From: Tsukamurella paurometabola
GTDB lineage: Bacteria; Actinomycetota; Actinomycetes; Mycobacteriales; Mycobacteriaceae
Direction: 5' to 3'
DNA: 64,000 nucleotides
Assembly: GCF_900631615.1 (NCBI RefSeq)
Contig: NZ_LR131273.1
Coordinates: 620,001-684,000 of the forward strand
Notes under the pieces: generated by a model
The model's database searches: none
Told to the model about the DNA's origin: nothing
Seen by the model: the letters and a program-made list of their open reading frames with translations, nothing else
Made by a program: the position numbers and the translations under genes
Shown: in pieces, positions 46,642 through 54,931 of the stretch
Numbering within the stretch: the stretch's first letter is position 1
Layout: every line of letters begins with the position of its first letter

Positions 46642-46677
46642 ATGCCGCCGGACCCCTCACCCAGGGTCCGGCGGCAT
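46642..46677. terminator. Bidirectional terminator between doxX-like gene and efeB
   Basis: A perfect 14-bp stem, ATGCCGCCGGACCC (46642-46655) with its complement (46664-46677), and an 8-nt loop, lies in the gap between convergent genes. A second, looser dyad (CCGGTTC 46697-46703 with GAACCGG 46776-46782, inner AGTTCTGCG/CGCAGAACT) follows up to the efeB stop. Confidence 0.82.
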
Positions 46678-46784
46678 CGTCATTGAGAGGGGCACCCGGT
46701 TCAGAATTTCCAGTTCTGCGGGGCCACACGTGTTCCAGTGCACGCGCGACTGCGCAGAACTCGACATCGTGAGCCGAACCGGCC

Positions 46785-48050
46785 CTATCGGAACAGACCG
46801 GCCCCCAGGAAGTCGTCCGCACCCCGCACCCCGGGGACGGCGAAGAAGTAGCCGCCGCCGAAGGGCGTCACGTAATCGGTGAGCGGCTCGTCGATCAGGC
46901 GCTTCTGCACCTCCTCGAACTGCGCCTCGACGTCCTGCTGGAAGCACAGGAAGACGTGGCCGCAGGCCATGTTGCCGTTCATGTCGAGCCCGAGGTCGTA
47001 GTTGTACGACCGGCGCACCAGGCGCTGCTTCTCCGTCTTCTCGCCCTCGCGCGGGTTCGCCAGGCGGATGTGCGAGTCCATGGGGATCACGTCGCCCTCG
47101 GGATCGGCGGCGAAGTCGGGCTCGTCGGTCTCGGCGGCGCCGTCGAGCGGGGCGCCGGAGTCGCGGCGCCGCCCGAACATGCCCTCCTGCTCGGCGATCG
47201 AGACGCGGTCCCAGAACTCGACCATCATCCGGATCAGCCGCACCACGAAGTACGTGCCGCCCGTCGCCCACGCGGGCTCGCCGCCACCCGTGACCCAGAT
47301 CAGCTCCTCGGCCTGCGCGCCGACGGGGTTCGCGCTGCCGTCCTTGAAGCCCATGAGGTTGCGGGCGGCGCCCTCGGGCCGCGGCGGTGCGCCGTAGCCC
47401 TGCATCTTCCACCGCAGCTGCATCGCGCCGCGGGTGTGCTTCGCGATGTCGCGCAGCGCGTGGTGCACCGTGTCGGGGTTGTTGGCGCACAGCTGCAGCA
47501 CCAGGTCGCCGTGCATCTGCGCGGGATCGGGCTGGTCGTTGGGGAACACCGTCATCGGCTTGAGCTTCGCGGGCTTGCGGCCGCCCAGCCCGAACCGGTC
47601 GTCGAACAGCGACGCCCCGACGCCGAGGGTGACGGTGAGCCCGTCGGCCGGGACCACCGGACCCAGCACCGCGCTGTCGGCGGGCGGCTTGCCCACCCCC
47701 AGGTTCGCCGGGGTGCCGCCCGCCGTGAGGAACCGCGCCCGGTCGGTGATGGTGCGCAGCAGCTGCTCCAGTCCGGCACGGTCCGGCGCGATCACGTCGA
47801 ACGCCGCGACCATGAGCGCGGCCTGCTTCTCCGCCGGGGCGGGGGTCAGGATGCCGGACTGGTGCTCGCCCTCGAACGGGTAGGAATCGCGCACGGTCGG
47901 GCCCGAGGACTGTGCGGCGTCGCTGCGCGCACCCCCGGCCAGCACGCCGCCGACGGCGGCCACGCCCACGGCGCCGACCGCCGCGCCCTGCAGGAACTTC
48001 CGCCGCCCGGTCCCGGACTCCTCCGGCGCGGTCATCTGCTCATCGCTCAT
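46785..48050 (-). CDS. efeB: Deferrochelatase/DyP-type heme peroxidase EfeB
   Basis: A 421-residue DyP peroxidase exported by the Tat pathway: twin-arginine signal GTGRRKFLQGAAVG at 13-26. The heme-side GxxDG motif is MGFKDGSANPVG, and the proximal histidine is in PMDSHIRLANPR. In Efe systems EfeB works outside the membrane to help release or oxidise iron. It overlaps the EfeU-EfeO fusion gene by 11 bp, so the two are co-translated. Confidence 0.92.
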   Translation of the reverse strand: MSDEQMTAPEESGTGRRKFLQGAAVGAVGVAAVGGVLAGGARSDAAQSSGPTVRDSYPFEGEHQSGILTPAPAEKQAALMVAAFDVIAPDRAGLEQLLRTITDRARFLTAGGTPANLGVGKPPADSAVLGPVVPADGLTVTLGVGASLFDDRFGLGGRKPAKLKPMTVFPNDQPDPAQMHGDLVLQLCANNPDTVHHALRDIAKHTRGAMQLRWKMQGYGAPPRPEGAARNLMGFKDGSANPVGAQAEELIWVTGGGEPAWATGGTYFVVRLIRMMVEFWDRVSIAEQEGMFGRRRDSGAPLDGAAETDEPDFAADPEGDVIPMDSHIRLANPREGEKTEKQRLVRRSYNYDLGLDMNGNMACGHVFLCFQQDVEAQFEEVQKRLIDEPLTDYVTPFGGGYFFAVPGVRGADDFLGAGLFR

Positions 48051-50073
48051 GCTTGGGGATCTCCAGGAGGTTGGGCACGGCGGACAGGGTCTCGAGGGCC
48101 TGCCCGACGGTGCCGTTGATCTTCTGCCGCAGCGCCAGCGCGGGCTGCTCGAGCGGCGGGTAGGTGCCGTCGGGCCGCTTGACGGCGTCGAGGGCCTTGA
48201 CGATGTCGTCCAGCTCCCGGCGCGCCGTGGGCAGCAGGTCGGGCACGCGGGGCGCGAGCAGCGGCTCGAGGACGCGGAGCACGGCGCGGGTGGCCTCGAC
48301 GTCGGCGGCGGTCGCGGCGTAGCCGGCGTGCGCGCCCTGGTCGCTGACGCCCGTGAGGTGGTCGCGCAGCGCGTCCTCGAGGATCTCCTGGGCGCGCTTG
48401 GTGAGCGTGATCGGGTCGCCCGCGATGTCGTCGGTGCGCAGGTCCGCGCGGACCTTCGTCAGGCCCTCGAGGGTCTTGTCGACCTGCGCGATCAGGGCGG
48501 TCGACGGTTCGCCGGTCCACAGCCCGTACTCGATCCGCCGGATGCCGGAGAACTCCGGATCGCGAACGCCGTCGGCGAAACCGTCGGGCAGGCCGGCGAC
48601 GGCCGTCCCCGCCTCGCCGAAGCTGTTGTACGAGGCGCCGACCTTCTCCCAGGCGGTCATGGCGTCGAGCCACGCGGCCTTGGCGCCCGCGGTGTCGCCG
48701 CCGCCGAGCGCGGCCCGCACGCGGTTCAGCGCCGACTCGACGGCGGGCAGCACCGTGAGCACGTAGTCCTGGTACTTCGCGTTGGCGCCGTCGAGGTCGT
48801 CCTTGGTGACCCGCGCGACGGGCTTCGGCGCATCGCCCCCGCCGCCGGTCACGGTGAACTGCTCGGAGCGGGTCTCCTTCTGGCCGGCGAGGTAGCAGAC
48901 GAACTGGTAGCCCCCGTTGCCCAGCGTCGCCGACAGGTCGGCGGTGGTGGCGGGGCCGAGGGTCTCGATCTCGCCGACGACGGCGTCGCCGCTGTCGACC
49001 AGGGTGATCTCGCCGGATTTGCCGGACTTGTTGGTGACGGTGATGCGCTGCTGCCCGGCGGAGGCGCCGGTGAAGCCCTTGGCGCAGTCCGCCTCGGTGA
49101 CGGTGACCGCGCCCGCGGCGGCCGGCTTGCCGGGCAGGATCGCGATGATGAGGCCCGCGACCAGCAGCGGCACCAGCACGACGACGGCGGCCGCGAGGCC
49201 GGTGCGGGTCCCGGCGAGGCGGGCCGCCCAGGCCTCGAAGCGGCCCTTCTCCTCGGGCGTCGCCGGCGCGGGCGTCGTGCCGAGGAAGATCCCCAGCACG
49301 ATCACCAGGTAGGCGAGCCACGCGAACACCTGCAGCACCGTCATCTTCGGGGCGAGGTTGGTGATGCCGCCGATCAGCGCCACCCACCACGAGTCGGTGC
49401 TGATGCTGCCGGTGAGGTCGAAGGCGATCCAGGTGCGGCCGGGCAGGACGCCGGCGTTCTGCAGGTCACCGAGGCCGTAGGCGAGGACACCCGCGGCCAC
49501 GACGATGAGCAGGATCGCGGTGTACCGGAAGAACGTCGCGAGGTTGAGCCGCACGGCCTGCCGGTAGAGCAGCACGCAGATCCCGAACGCGACCGCGAGG
49601 CCGAGCGCGGCGCCGACCGCCGGGGCCACCGCGTCGCCCGAGGCGCGGGCCGCGGTCCACAGGAACAGCGTGGTCTCCAGGCCCTCGCGCGCGACGGCGA
49701 AGAACGCGGTGAGCACCAGCGCGCCCGCGCCGAGCACCATCGCGGTCTCGACGTCGGCGCGCAGCCCCTTCGACAGCGACGCGGCGGTGCGCCGCATCCA
49801 GAAGATCATCATGGTCACGAGCAGCACCGCGAGCACGCTCAGCACACCCGCGACGACCTCGCGTGCGGTGGCCGACAGCTCCGACGTGGTGAAGGTCAGC
49901 ACCGCACCGAAACTCACCGACAACGAGGCCGCGCCCAGCGCGCCCAACCACACCGGCACCCGCGAACCGCCCGACTTCTTCACGGCGGCGAGCAGGATGC
50001 TCACGATCAGTCCCGCTTCCAGGCCTTCACGCAGGCCGATGAGGAAGTTCGGGACGGCATCACCCCAGTTCAT
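48040..50073 (-). CDS. EfeU-EfeO fusion: FTR1 iron permease plus cupredoxin/imelysin domain
   Basis: A 677-residue fusion. Residues 1-310 are an FTR1-type permease with both iron-binding R-E-x-x-E motifs (REGLE at 15-19 and 128-132) and seven helices. Residues about 320-400 resemble the EfeO cupredoxin-like domain (VTVTEADCAKGF, GNGGYQFVCYLAGQ). Residues about 415-677 are an M75/imelysin-type helical domain (EFSGIRRIEYGLWTG). Separate EfeU and EfeO proteins are more usual. Iron uptake is strongly suggested by EfeB and by the iron box at 50080-50098. The start at 50073 is the only ATG after that box. Confidence 0.9.
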   Translation of the reverse strand: MNWGDAVPNFLIGLREGLEAGLIVSILLAAVKKSGGSRVPVWLGALGAASLSVSFGAVLTFTTSELSATAREVVAGVLSVLAVLLVTMMIFWMRRTAASLSKGLRADVETAMVLGAGALVLTAFFAVAREGLETTLFLWTAARASGDAVAPAVGAALGLAVAFGICVLLYRQAVRLNLATFFRYTAILLIVVAAGVLAYGLGDLQNAGVLPGRTWIAFDLTGSISTDSWWVALIGGITNLAPKMTVLQVFAWLAYLVIVLGIFLGTTPAPATPEEKGRFEAWAARLAGTRTGLAAAVVVLVPLLVAGLIIAILPGKPAAAGAVTVTEADCAKGFTGASAGQQRITVTNKSGKSGEITLVDSGDAVVGEIETLGPATTADLSATLGNGGYQFVCYLAGQKETRSEQFTVTGGGGDAPKPVARVTKDDLDGANAKYQDYVLTVLPAVESALNRVRAALGGGDTAGAKAAWLDAMTAWEKVGASYNSFGEAGTAVAGLPDGFADGVRDPEFSGIRRIEYGLWTGEPSTALIAQVDKTLEGLTKVRADLRTDDIAGDPITLTKRAQEILEDALRDHLTGVSDQGAHAGYAATAADVEATRAVLRVLEPLLAPRVPDLLPTARRELDDIVKALDAVKRPDGTYPPLEQPALALRQKINGTVGQALETLSAVPNLLEIPKHER

Positions 50074-50079
50074 GCCTAT

Positions 50080-50098
50080 TAAGGTAAGGCACGCCTGC
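50080..50098. promoter_or_regulatory. IdeR/DtxR-type iron box upstream of efeUO
   Basis: TAAGGTAAGGCACGCCTGC matches the IdeR consensus fully in the left half and partly in the right (14 of 19 by my count). It sits 7 bp from the EfeUO start codon, overlapping the ribosome-binding region. Iron-dependent repression is inferred. Confidence 0.7.
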
Positions 50099-50139
50099 CT
50101 GTCGACGCCAAGCGATGCCTACCCTCAGGGCGGTTTCGC

Positions 50140-51012
50140 CTATTTCAGGAGTTTGGACATCCGACGGTCCGCCAGCACCTTGCCGCCCGTCTGGCAGGTG
50201 GCGCAGTACTGGAACGAGCGGTCGGCGAACGAGACCTCACGCACCACATCGCCGCAGACGGGGCACGGGCTGCCGGTCCGGGCGTGCACCTTCATGCCCG
50301 AGCGCTTCTCCGCCTTGAGCGTGGCGACGTGCTGCCCGACGGACCGCTCGACCGCGTCCTCGAGCTCGGACCGCATGGCGGCGTACAGGGCGTCGACCTG
50401 CGCCTCGTCGAGCGACTTCGCCGCCGCGAAGGGCGAGAGCTTGGCGGCGAAGAGGATCTCGTCGGAGTAGGCGTTGCCGATGCCGGCGATCGTGCGCTGG
50501 TCGCGCAGCAGCGTCTTGAGCTGCGCCCGCGAGCCGGCGAGGATCGCGGCGAACTCGTCGCGGGTCACGTCGAGCGCATCCGGGCCGAGCGTCGCGACCA
50601 TCTCGATCTCCTGCGGATCGTGCACGATCCACACCGCGAGCCGCTTCTGCGTGCCCGCCTCCGTGAGGTCGAAGCCCTCGCCCGGCGGCCCGACGTGCAC
50701 GCGCAGCGCGATCGGCGACTTACCGCCGGGTTTGAGCGGCGTCGGCGAGAGCTTCTCGGACCAGCGCAGCCACCCGGCGCGCGAGAGGTGCACGACGAGG
50801 GCGAGCGCATCGTCGCCCTTCCGCGCATCGAGGACGAAGTACTTGCCGATCCGGCGGGTGCCGGTCACGGTGGCGCCGACCAGGTCGTGCGGGCCCGGCG
50901 CATAGGTCTTGAGCACGGACAGCGCCGCCACGTCCACCCGGCGCACCTGCGTGCCGACGGCCTTGGCGGCCACGTAGTCCGCGATCGCGGCGATCTCGGG
51001 AAGCTCCGGCAT
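50140..51012 (-). CDS. Fpg/Nei-family DNA glycosylase
   Basis: A 290-residue base-excision repair glycosylase/AP lyase. The mature N-terminus PELPE (Pro2 and Glu3 catalytic), the helix-two-turn-helix segment RTIAGIGNAYSDEILFAAKLSP, and a complete C-terminal zinc finger (CPVCGDVVREVSFADRSFQYCATCQTGG) are all present. The position matches Rv0944 of M. tuberculosis, which I recall as shorter. Preferred lesion unknown. Divergent from the CysQ-like gene by 22 bp. Confidence 0.9.
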   Translation of the reverse strand: MPELPEIAAIADYVAAKAVGTQVRRVDVAALSVLKTYAPGPHDLVGATVTGTRRIGKYFVLDARKGDDALALVVHLSRAGWLRWSEKLSPTPLKPGGKSPIALRVHVGPPGEGFDLTEAGTQKRLAVWIVHDPQEIEMVATLGPDALDVTRDEFAAILAGSRAQLKTLLRDQRTIAGIGNAYSDEILFAAKLSPFAAAKSLDEAQVDALYAAMRSELEDAVERSVGQHVATLKAEKRSGMKVHARTGSPCPVCGDVVREVSFADRSFQYCATCQTGGKVLADRRMSKLLK

Positions 51013-51034
51013 GACCCCACTCTAGGGTGGGGGT

Positions 51035-51787
51035 ATGACGTTCTTCGGCCGTTCCGACGGTGGCGCCCTGTCCGACATCGAGCTCGCGGCCGAGATCGCC
51101 GACGGTGCCGGGCGGATCCTGCAGGCCATCCGGCACGGTTCGCTGCTCGACGACGGGGTGCTGGGCGACACCGGCGACCGGCTCGCGCAGGCCTGGATCG
51201 CACGGGTCCTGCGCCGGCACCGGCCGCACGACGCGGTGCTGTCGGAGGAGGCGCCGGACTCCACGCATCGGCTCACCGAGGACCGGGTGTGGGTCATCGA
51301 CCCGCTCGACGGCACGCGGGATTACGCGGCACACCGCCCCGACTACGCCGTGCACGTCGCGCTCACCCAGGGCGGGCAGCCCGTGCACAGCGCGGTCTCG
51401 CTGCCCGCGATGGACCGGGTGTTCCGCTCCGACACCGTGACCGCGCCCACCGGCGCACTGACGGGCAACCTCGCCCTGTCGCGCAGCCGCGCGACGCCCG
51501 GCATGTTCCGGGTCGCGGACGCGCTGGGCCTCACGCCGGTCTCGCTGGGCTCCGCCGGGGTGAAGACGATGGCCGTCGTGACCGGGCAGGTCGACGTCTA
51601 CCTGCACGCGGGCGGCCAGTACGAGTGGGACTCGTGCGCGCCCGTCGGGGTCGCGCGGGCCGCGGGCCTGCACTGCTCGCGCCTCGATGGCAGCGATCTC
51701 ACCTACAACAACCCCGATCCCTACCTCCCCGATCTCGTCGTCTGCCGCCCCGAGCTGGCGGAGAAGGTCCTCGACGCGCTGAACTGA
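51035..51787 (+). CDS. cysQ: CysQ-like 3'-phosphoadenosine 5'-phosphatase/inositol phosphatase family
   Basis: A 250-residue metal-dependent phosphatase. Motifs SEEAPDSTHRL, WVIDPLDGTRDYA and YEWDSCAPVGVARAAG make up the lithium-sensitive phosphatase site. Family members remove the 3'-phosphate from PAP left by sulfotransferases, or hydrolyse inositol phosphate or fructose bisphosphate; CysQ is preferred by the sequence pattern. It fits the sulfation genes at 26911-30535 although it lies 20 kb away. Confidence 0.85.
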   Translation: MTFFGRSDGGALSDIELAAEIADGAGRILQAIRHGSLLDDGVLGDTGDRLAQAWIARVLRRHRPHDAVLSEEAPDSTHRLTEDRVWVIDPLDGTRDYAAHRPDYAVHVALTQGGQPVHSAVSLPAMDRVFRSDTVTAPTGALTGNLALSRSRATPGMFRVADALGLTPVSLGSAGVKTMAVVTGQVDVYLHAGGQYEWDSCAPVGVARAAGLHCSRLDGSDLTYNNPDPYLPDLVVCRPELAEKVLDALN

Positions 51788-51791
51788 ACCG

Positions 51792-52457
51792 ATGAGCGGG
51801 TGGACGGGGACTGTGCACCTCGGTGTCGGCGCGCTGGCCTACGACGGCCCCGTCGGGACGACGGGGCGGCACCGGCATGCGGCGTGGCAGTTCCTCGCGC
51901 TGCGGTCCGGGACGGTCACCGTCACCGTCTGGCCGCCCGACGGTCCGCCGCAGGGCCGAGAGGGGCTGACCGCCTTCGTGATCCCGGCGGGAACTGTGCA
52001 CGCGATCGGCCCGGTCGCGCCGGACGCGGCGGGGATCACCGTCTACCTCGATCCCGACGCGGTGCCGACAACGCTCCCCGAGGCGCCCACGGAGGCCGAG
52101 CTGCGAGCGCTGGCGACGGCGCGGGACCGGCTGCGGCCGGTGCATCCGTACGTGCGGTCGGCACTGGATGTCGTGGCGCGGCGGCGGTCCGAGGCGCTGT
52201 CGCTCACCGTCGTCGCCGCGGAGATCGGGGTGTCGGCCTCGCACCTGAGCCGGCTGTGGCGCCGCGACCTGGGCCTCGCCTTCCCCGCCTGGGTGCGCTG
52301 GTCGCGCCTGCGCGCGATGGCCGAGCGGGTACGGGACGGCGCGTCGATCACGGACGCCGCACACGCCGCGGGCTTCGCGGACGGGGCGCACGCCAGTCGG
52401 GTCTGCCGGGAGATGTTCGGGTTATCGCCGCAGCAGCTGCTGGTGGCTCTGGGCTGA
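51792..52457 (+). CDS. AraC-family transcriptional regulator
   Basis: A 221-residue regulator with an N-terminal cupin (GRHRHAAWQFLALRSGTVTVTVW) and two C-terminal helix-turn-helix motifs (VVAAEIGVSASHLSRLWRRDLGLAFPAWVRWSRLRAM, then ITDAAHAAGFADGAHASRVCREMFGLSP). It is 4 bp after the CysQ-like gene and 53 bp before the hydroxylase-like gene. Either could be its target. Confidence 0.87.
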   Translation: MSGWTGTVHLGVGALAYDGPVGTTGRHRHAAWQFLALRSGTVTVTVWPPDGPPQGREGLTAFVIPAGTVHAIGPVAPDAAGITVYLDPDAVPTTLPEAPTEAELRALATARDRLRPVHPYVRSALDVVARRRSEALSLTVVAAEIGVSASHLSRLWRRDLGLAFPAWVRWSRLRAMAERVRDGASITDAAHAAGFADGAHASRVCREMFGLSPQQLLVALG

Positions 52458-52510
52458 TCGGATCGATCCGTTCAAGCCCCGCAGCGCGCCCTGCGGCGAG
52501 GGTGGACGGC

Positions 52511-53431
52511 ATGAAGAACCTTCTCCGCTACGGCTATCCGCTCCTCATGCTGGTCGGCGTGAACGGCACGATCATCGCGCTTGCCGGCTCGGGCGCCCCG
52601 AAGCTCACCCTGATCGGCGTGGTCCTGGCCGCCATCGTCCTGTCGTTCGCCGCCGAACGGGCCGTCCCCTACGAGCGGGACTGGAACCGCTCGCACGACG
52701 ACGCGGGCCGCGACGTGGCGCACGTCCTGGTCAACGAGTCGCTGATGCTCGCCTCGCTGGCGGTGATCCCACTGGTGGCAGGGGTGCGCGGCCCGGGCTC
52801 GTGGTGGCCGCACGCGCTGCCGTTCTGGGCGCAGGTGCTGCTCGCGGTGGTGGTAGCCGACCTGGGAATCACGGTGGTGCACATGGCGAGCCATCGGTAC
52901 GGCTGGCTGTGGCGGCTGCACGCGGTGCACCACAGCATCACCCGGTGCTACGGGCTCAACGGACTGATGAAACATCCCCTGCACCAGACGCTGGAGACGC
53001 TCGGCGGGGTGACGCCACTGCTGGTCCTGGGGATGCCCGTGCCGGTCGCCTCGGCGCTGGCCGCGATGGTCGCGGTGCAGTTGCTGATGCAGCACTCGAA
53101 CGCCGACTACCGGGTGGGGCCGCTGCGGTCCGTGCTCGCCCTCAACGAGGGGCACCGGTTCCACCACCAGCGCGAGGCGGGGGCGGGTGATGTGGACTTC
53201 GGCCTGTTCACCCTGCTCTGGGACCACGCATTCGGCACCTACGTGCTCGATCGCCGGCGCCGGTTCACCAGCGCCGACCTCGGCATGGCCGCCAAGCCGG
53301 ACTATCCGACGGCGTACCGCGCGCAGCTCGTCGTGCCGTTCACGGCGGCCGGTGGCTGCGGGGAAATGGGCCCGCTGCCGCGCCGGACGGTGCGGCAGCG
53401 AATTCAGTCGGCGGGGCGGCGGAGCAGGTAG
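52511..53431 (+). CDS. Sterol desaturase/fatty-acid hydroxylase-superfamily membrane protein
   Basis: A 306-residue membrane protein with five or so hydrophobic helices and the histidine-box pattern of di-iron oxygenases: HMASH, then HAVHHS, HPLHQ and HRFHHQ. These bind iron for hydroxylation or desaturation of a lipid. Substrate unknown. The 3' end overlaps the convergent cobF gene by 28 bp. Confidence 0.87.
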   Translation: MKNLLRYGYPLLMLVGVNGTIIALAGSGAPKLTLIGVVLAAIVLSFAAERAVPYERDWNRSHDDAGRDVAHVLVNESLMLASLAVIPLVAGVRGPGSWWPHALPFWAQVLLAVVVADLGITVVHMASHRYGWLWRLHAVHHSITRCYGLNGLMKHPLHQTLETLGGVTPLLVLGMPVPVASALAAMVAVQLLMQHSNADYRVGPLRSVLALNEGHRFHHQREAGAGDVDFGLFTLLWDHAFGTYVLDRRRRFTSADLGMAAKPDYPTAYRAQLVVPFTAAGGCGEMGPLPRRTVRQRIQSAGRRSR

Positions 53432-54168
53432 ACGTCCATGATCCAGCCGTGCTCTGCGCGGGCCTCGGCGCGGGTGCGGGCGATGCGCTCGCCCACCTCG
53501 CCGACGGGGCCGTCGATCAGGATCTCCTCGGGCGTGCCCAGGTAGGCGCCCCAGTAGATGTGGTCCGTGGGTTCGGCGGTCTCGCGGAAGGTGCAGTCGG
53601 CGTCGAGCATCACGACGGTGTTGCGGCCGTCGTCCTCGGGCAGGCGCCGGCCGGTGGTGATGTGGATCGGCTCGCCCACCCGGTTGAGCAGGATCGCGTG
53701 CGCGGCGGTCAGGGCCTGGACGCTGGTGATACCGGGGATCACCTTCGGTACCAGCGGGAGCGTGCGGGCCACGCGCTCGACGACCCGCAGCGTCGAGTCG
53801 TACAGCGACGGATCGCCCCACACGAGGAAGCCGGCGTTCCCGCCGTCCGGCACATGCTCCGCGATGGCCGCGGCCAGCGCCCGCGCCCGGGCGTCGTGCC
53901 ACTCGGCGACGTTGGCGGCGTAGGCACCGTCGGGCCGGGAGGCGCCGCGCTCGGCGGACCGGTCCCGCGGCGGGTCGGGCACGAGCACGACGGGGGTGTC
54001 GGGCGCGTGCCGGTCGACGATCTCCTGCCGGATGCCGGTGAGCGTTCCCGCGTTCGGCTTGTCGAGGACGAACAGGGCGTCGGCGGAGCGCATCGCCTCG
54101 ATCGCGCCCACGGTGACGTGCCCCGGGTCACCGGCACCGATGCCGATGACCAGCGCCGTGCGGGTCAC
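53404..54168 (-). CDS. cobF: Precorrin-6A synthase (deacetylating) CobF
   Basis: A 254-residue SAM-dependent tetrapyrrole methylase (VIGIGAGDPGHVTVGAIEAM at the N-terminus, then LVWGDPSLYDSTLRV and PKVIPGITSVQALTAAHAI). CobF methylates C-1 of precorrin-5 and releases acetate in aerobic cobalamin synthesis. No other cob genes are in the window, so it stands apart from its pathway. GTG start at 54168, overlapping the TetR stop (GTGA). M. tuberculosis is known to lack cobF. Confidence 0.92.
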   Translation of the reverse strand: MTRTALVIGIGAGDPGHVTVGAIEAMRSADALFVLDKPNAGTLTGIRQEIVDRHAPDTPVVLVPDPPRDRSAERGASRPDGAYAANVAEWHDARARALAAAIAEHVPDGGNAGFLVWGDPSLYDSTLRVVERVARTLPLVPKVIPGITSVQALTAAHAILLNRVGEPIHITTGRRLPEDDGRNTVVMLDADCTFRETAEPTDHIYWGAYLGTPEEILIDGPVGEVGERIARTRAEARAEHGWIMDVYLLRRPAD

Positions 54169-54788
54169 GCGATCGGCTCGCTGTACATGTTCAGGGTGGC
54201 GGTGAGCAGGTCGATGCGGTTCTGCTTGAGGGTCGCGTTGTCCGGGTCGATGACGCAGTACGAGGCGGTCCCCTCGTGCACGGCGAGCAGGGCGTAGCCC
54301 AGCGCCTCGGGCTTGGTCACGCGGCGGCCGGCCGCCTCGAGCACGTGCATCACGGTGGGGATCATGTTCGCCAGGAGCATCTGCTGGGCGTCGCGGACCG
54401 TCTGATTGAGCTCCGGCGTGCGGGTGCACAGCGCCACGAAGTCGCCGTTCACGCGCTGCCAGCGCTCGTTGACCGGGATGGCGCGGACCGCCATCTCGAT
54501 GAGCTTGCCGTAGTCGGCGCCCTGCACCACGTAGGTGTCGACGACCTTCGCCATGACGTCCATGATCCACTGCACGTGGAACCGCCAGACCTCGATGAAC
54601 AGCTCCTCGAGGCTGGTGAAGTTGGAGTAGAACGCGCCGCGCGTGAAGCCCGCCGCCTCGCACACCATGGTCACGTTCGTCGAGCCGTAGCCGTGCTGCG
54701 CGAACACCAGATAGGCCGCCCGGATCAGTCGCCGACGGGTCTTCGCGCGCCCCTTGGGGTCGTCCGTCGGTTGCAGCGCCGCGGTCAT
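54165..54788 (-). CDS. TetR-family transcriptional regulator upstream of cobF
   Basis: A 207-residue regulator with HTH in TRRRLIRAAYLVFAQHGYGSTNVTMVCEAAGFTRGAFYSNFTSLEELF. The C-terminal ligand domain is unremarkable. Translational overlap with cobF by 4 bp suggests joint expression. A candidate operator lies at 54840-54851. The target set and ligand are unknown. Confidence 0.88.
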   Translation of the reverse strand: MTAALQPTDDPKGRAKTRRRLIRAAYLVFAQHGYGSTNVTMVCEAAGFTRGAFYSNFTSLEELFIEVWRFHVQWIMDVMAKVVDTYVVQGADYGKLIEMAVRAIPVNERWQRVNGDFVALCTRTPELNQTVRDAQQMLLANMIPTVMHVLEAAGRRVTKPEALGYALLAVHEGTASYCVIDPDNATLKQNRIDLLTATLNMYSEPIA

Positions 54789-54839
54789 CCGGCCGTCCCC
54801 GTGGGACAGAATTCGCGTCGCTGTGTCATCGGCTCAGTG

Positions 54840-54851
54840 TACCCGTCGGTA
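54840..54851. promoter_or_regulatory. Short inverted repeat upstream of TetR/cobF, candidate operator
   Basis: TACC-CGTC-GGTA lies 52 bp upstream of the TetR start in the 143-bp gap to the divergent Pro-rich protein gene. It is short, so the assignment is tentative. Confidence 0.4.
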
Positions 54852-54931
54852 GCCACGCCTTCAGCAGTACTTCAGCGACCGCCAACCGCGACGCCCTAGC
54901 GTTGTGGGCATCACGTCGTAGGAGGTCCGCA

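Noticed and set aside
48049-50082. 677-codon plus-strand frame opposite the EfeUO gene
   Set aside because: Mirror frame of a high-GC gene with unnatural composition; the minus-strand product has clear FTR1 and imelysin motifs.
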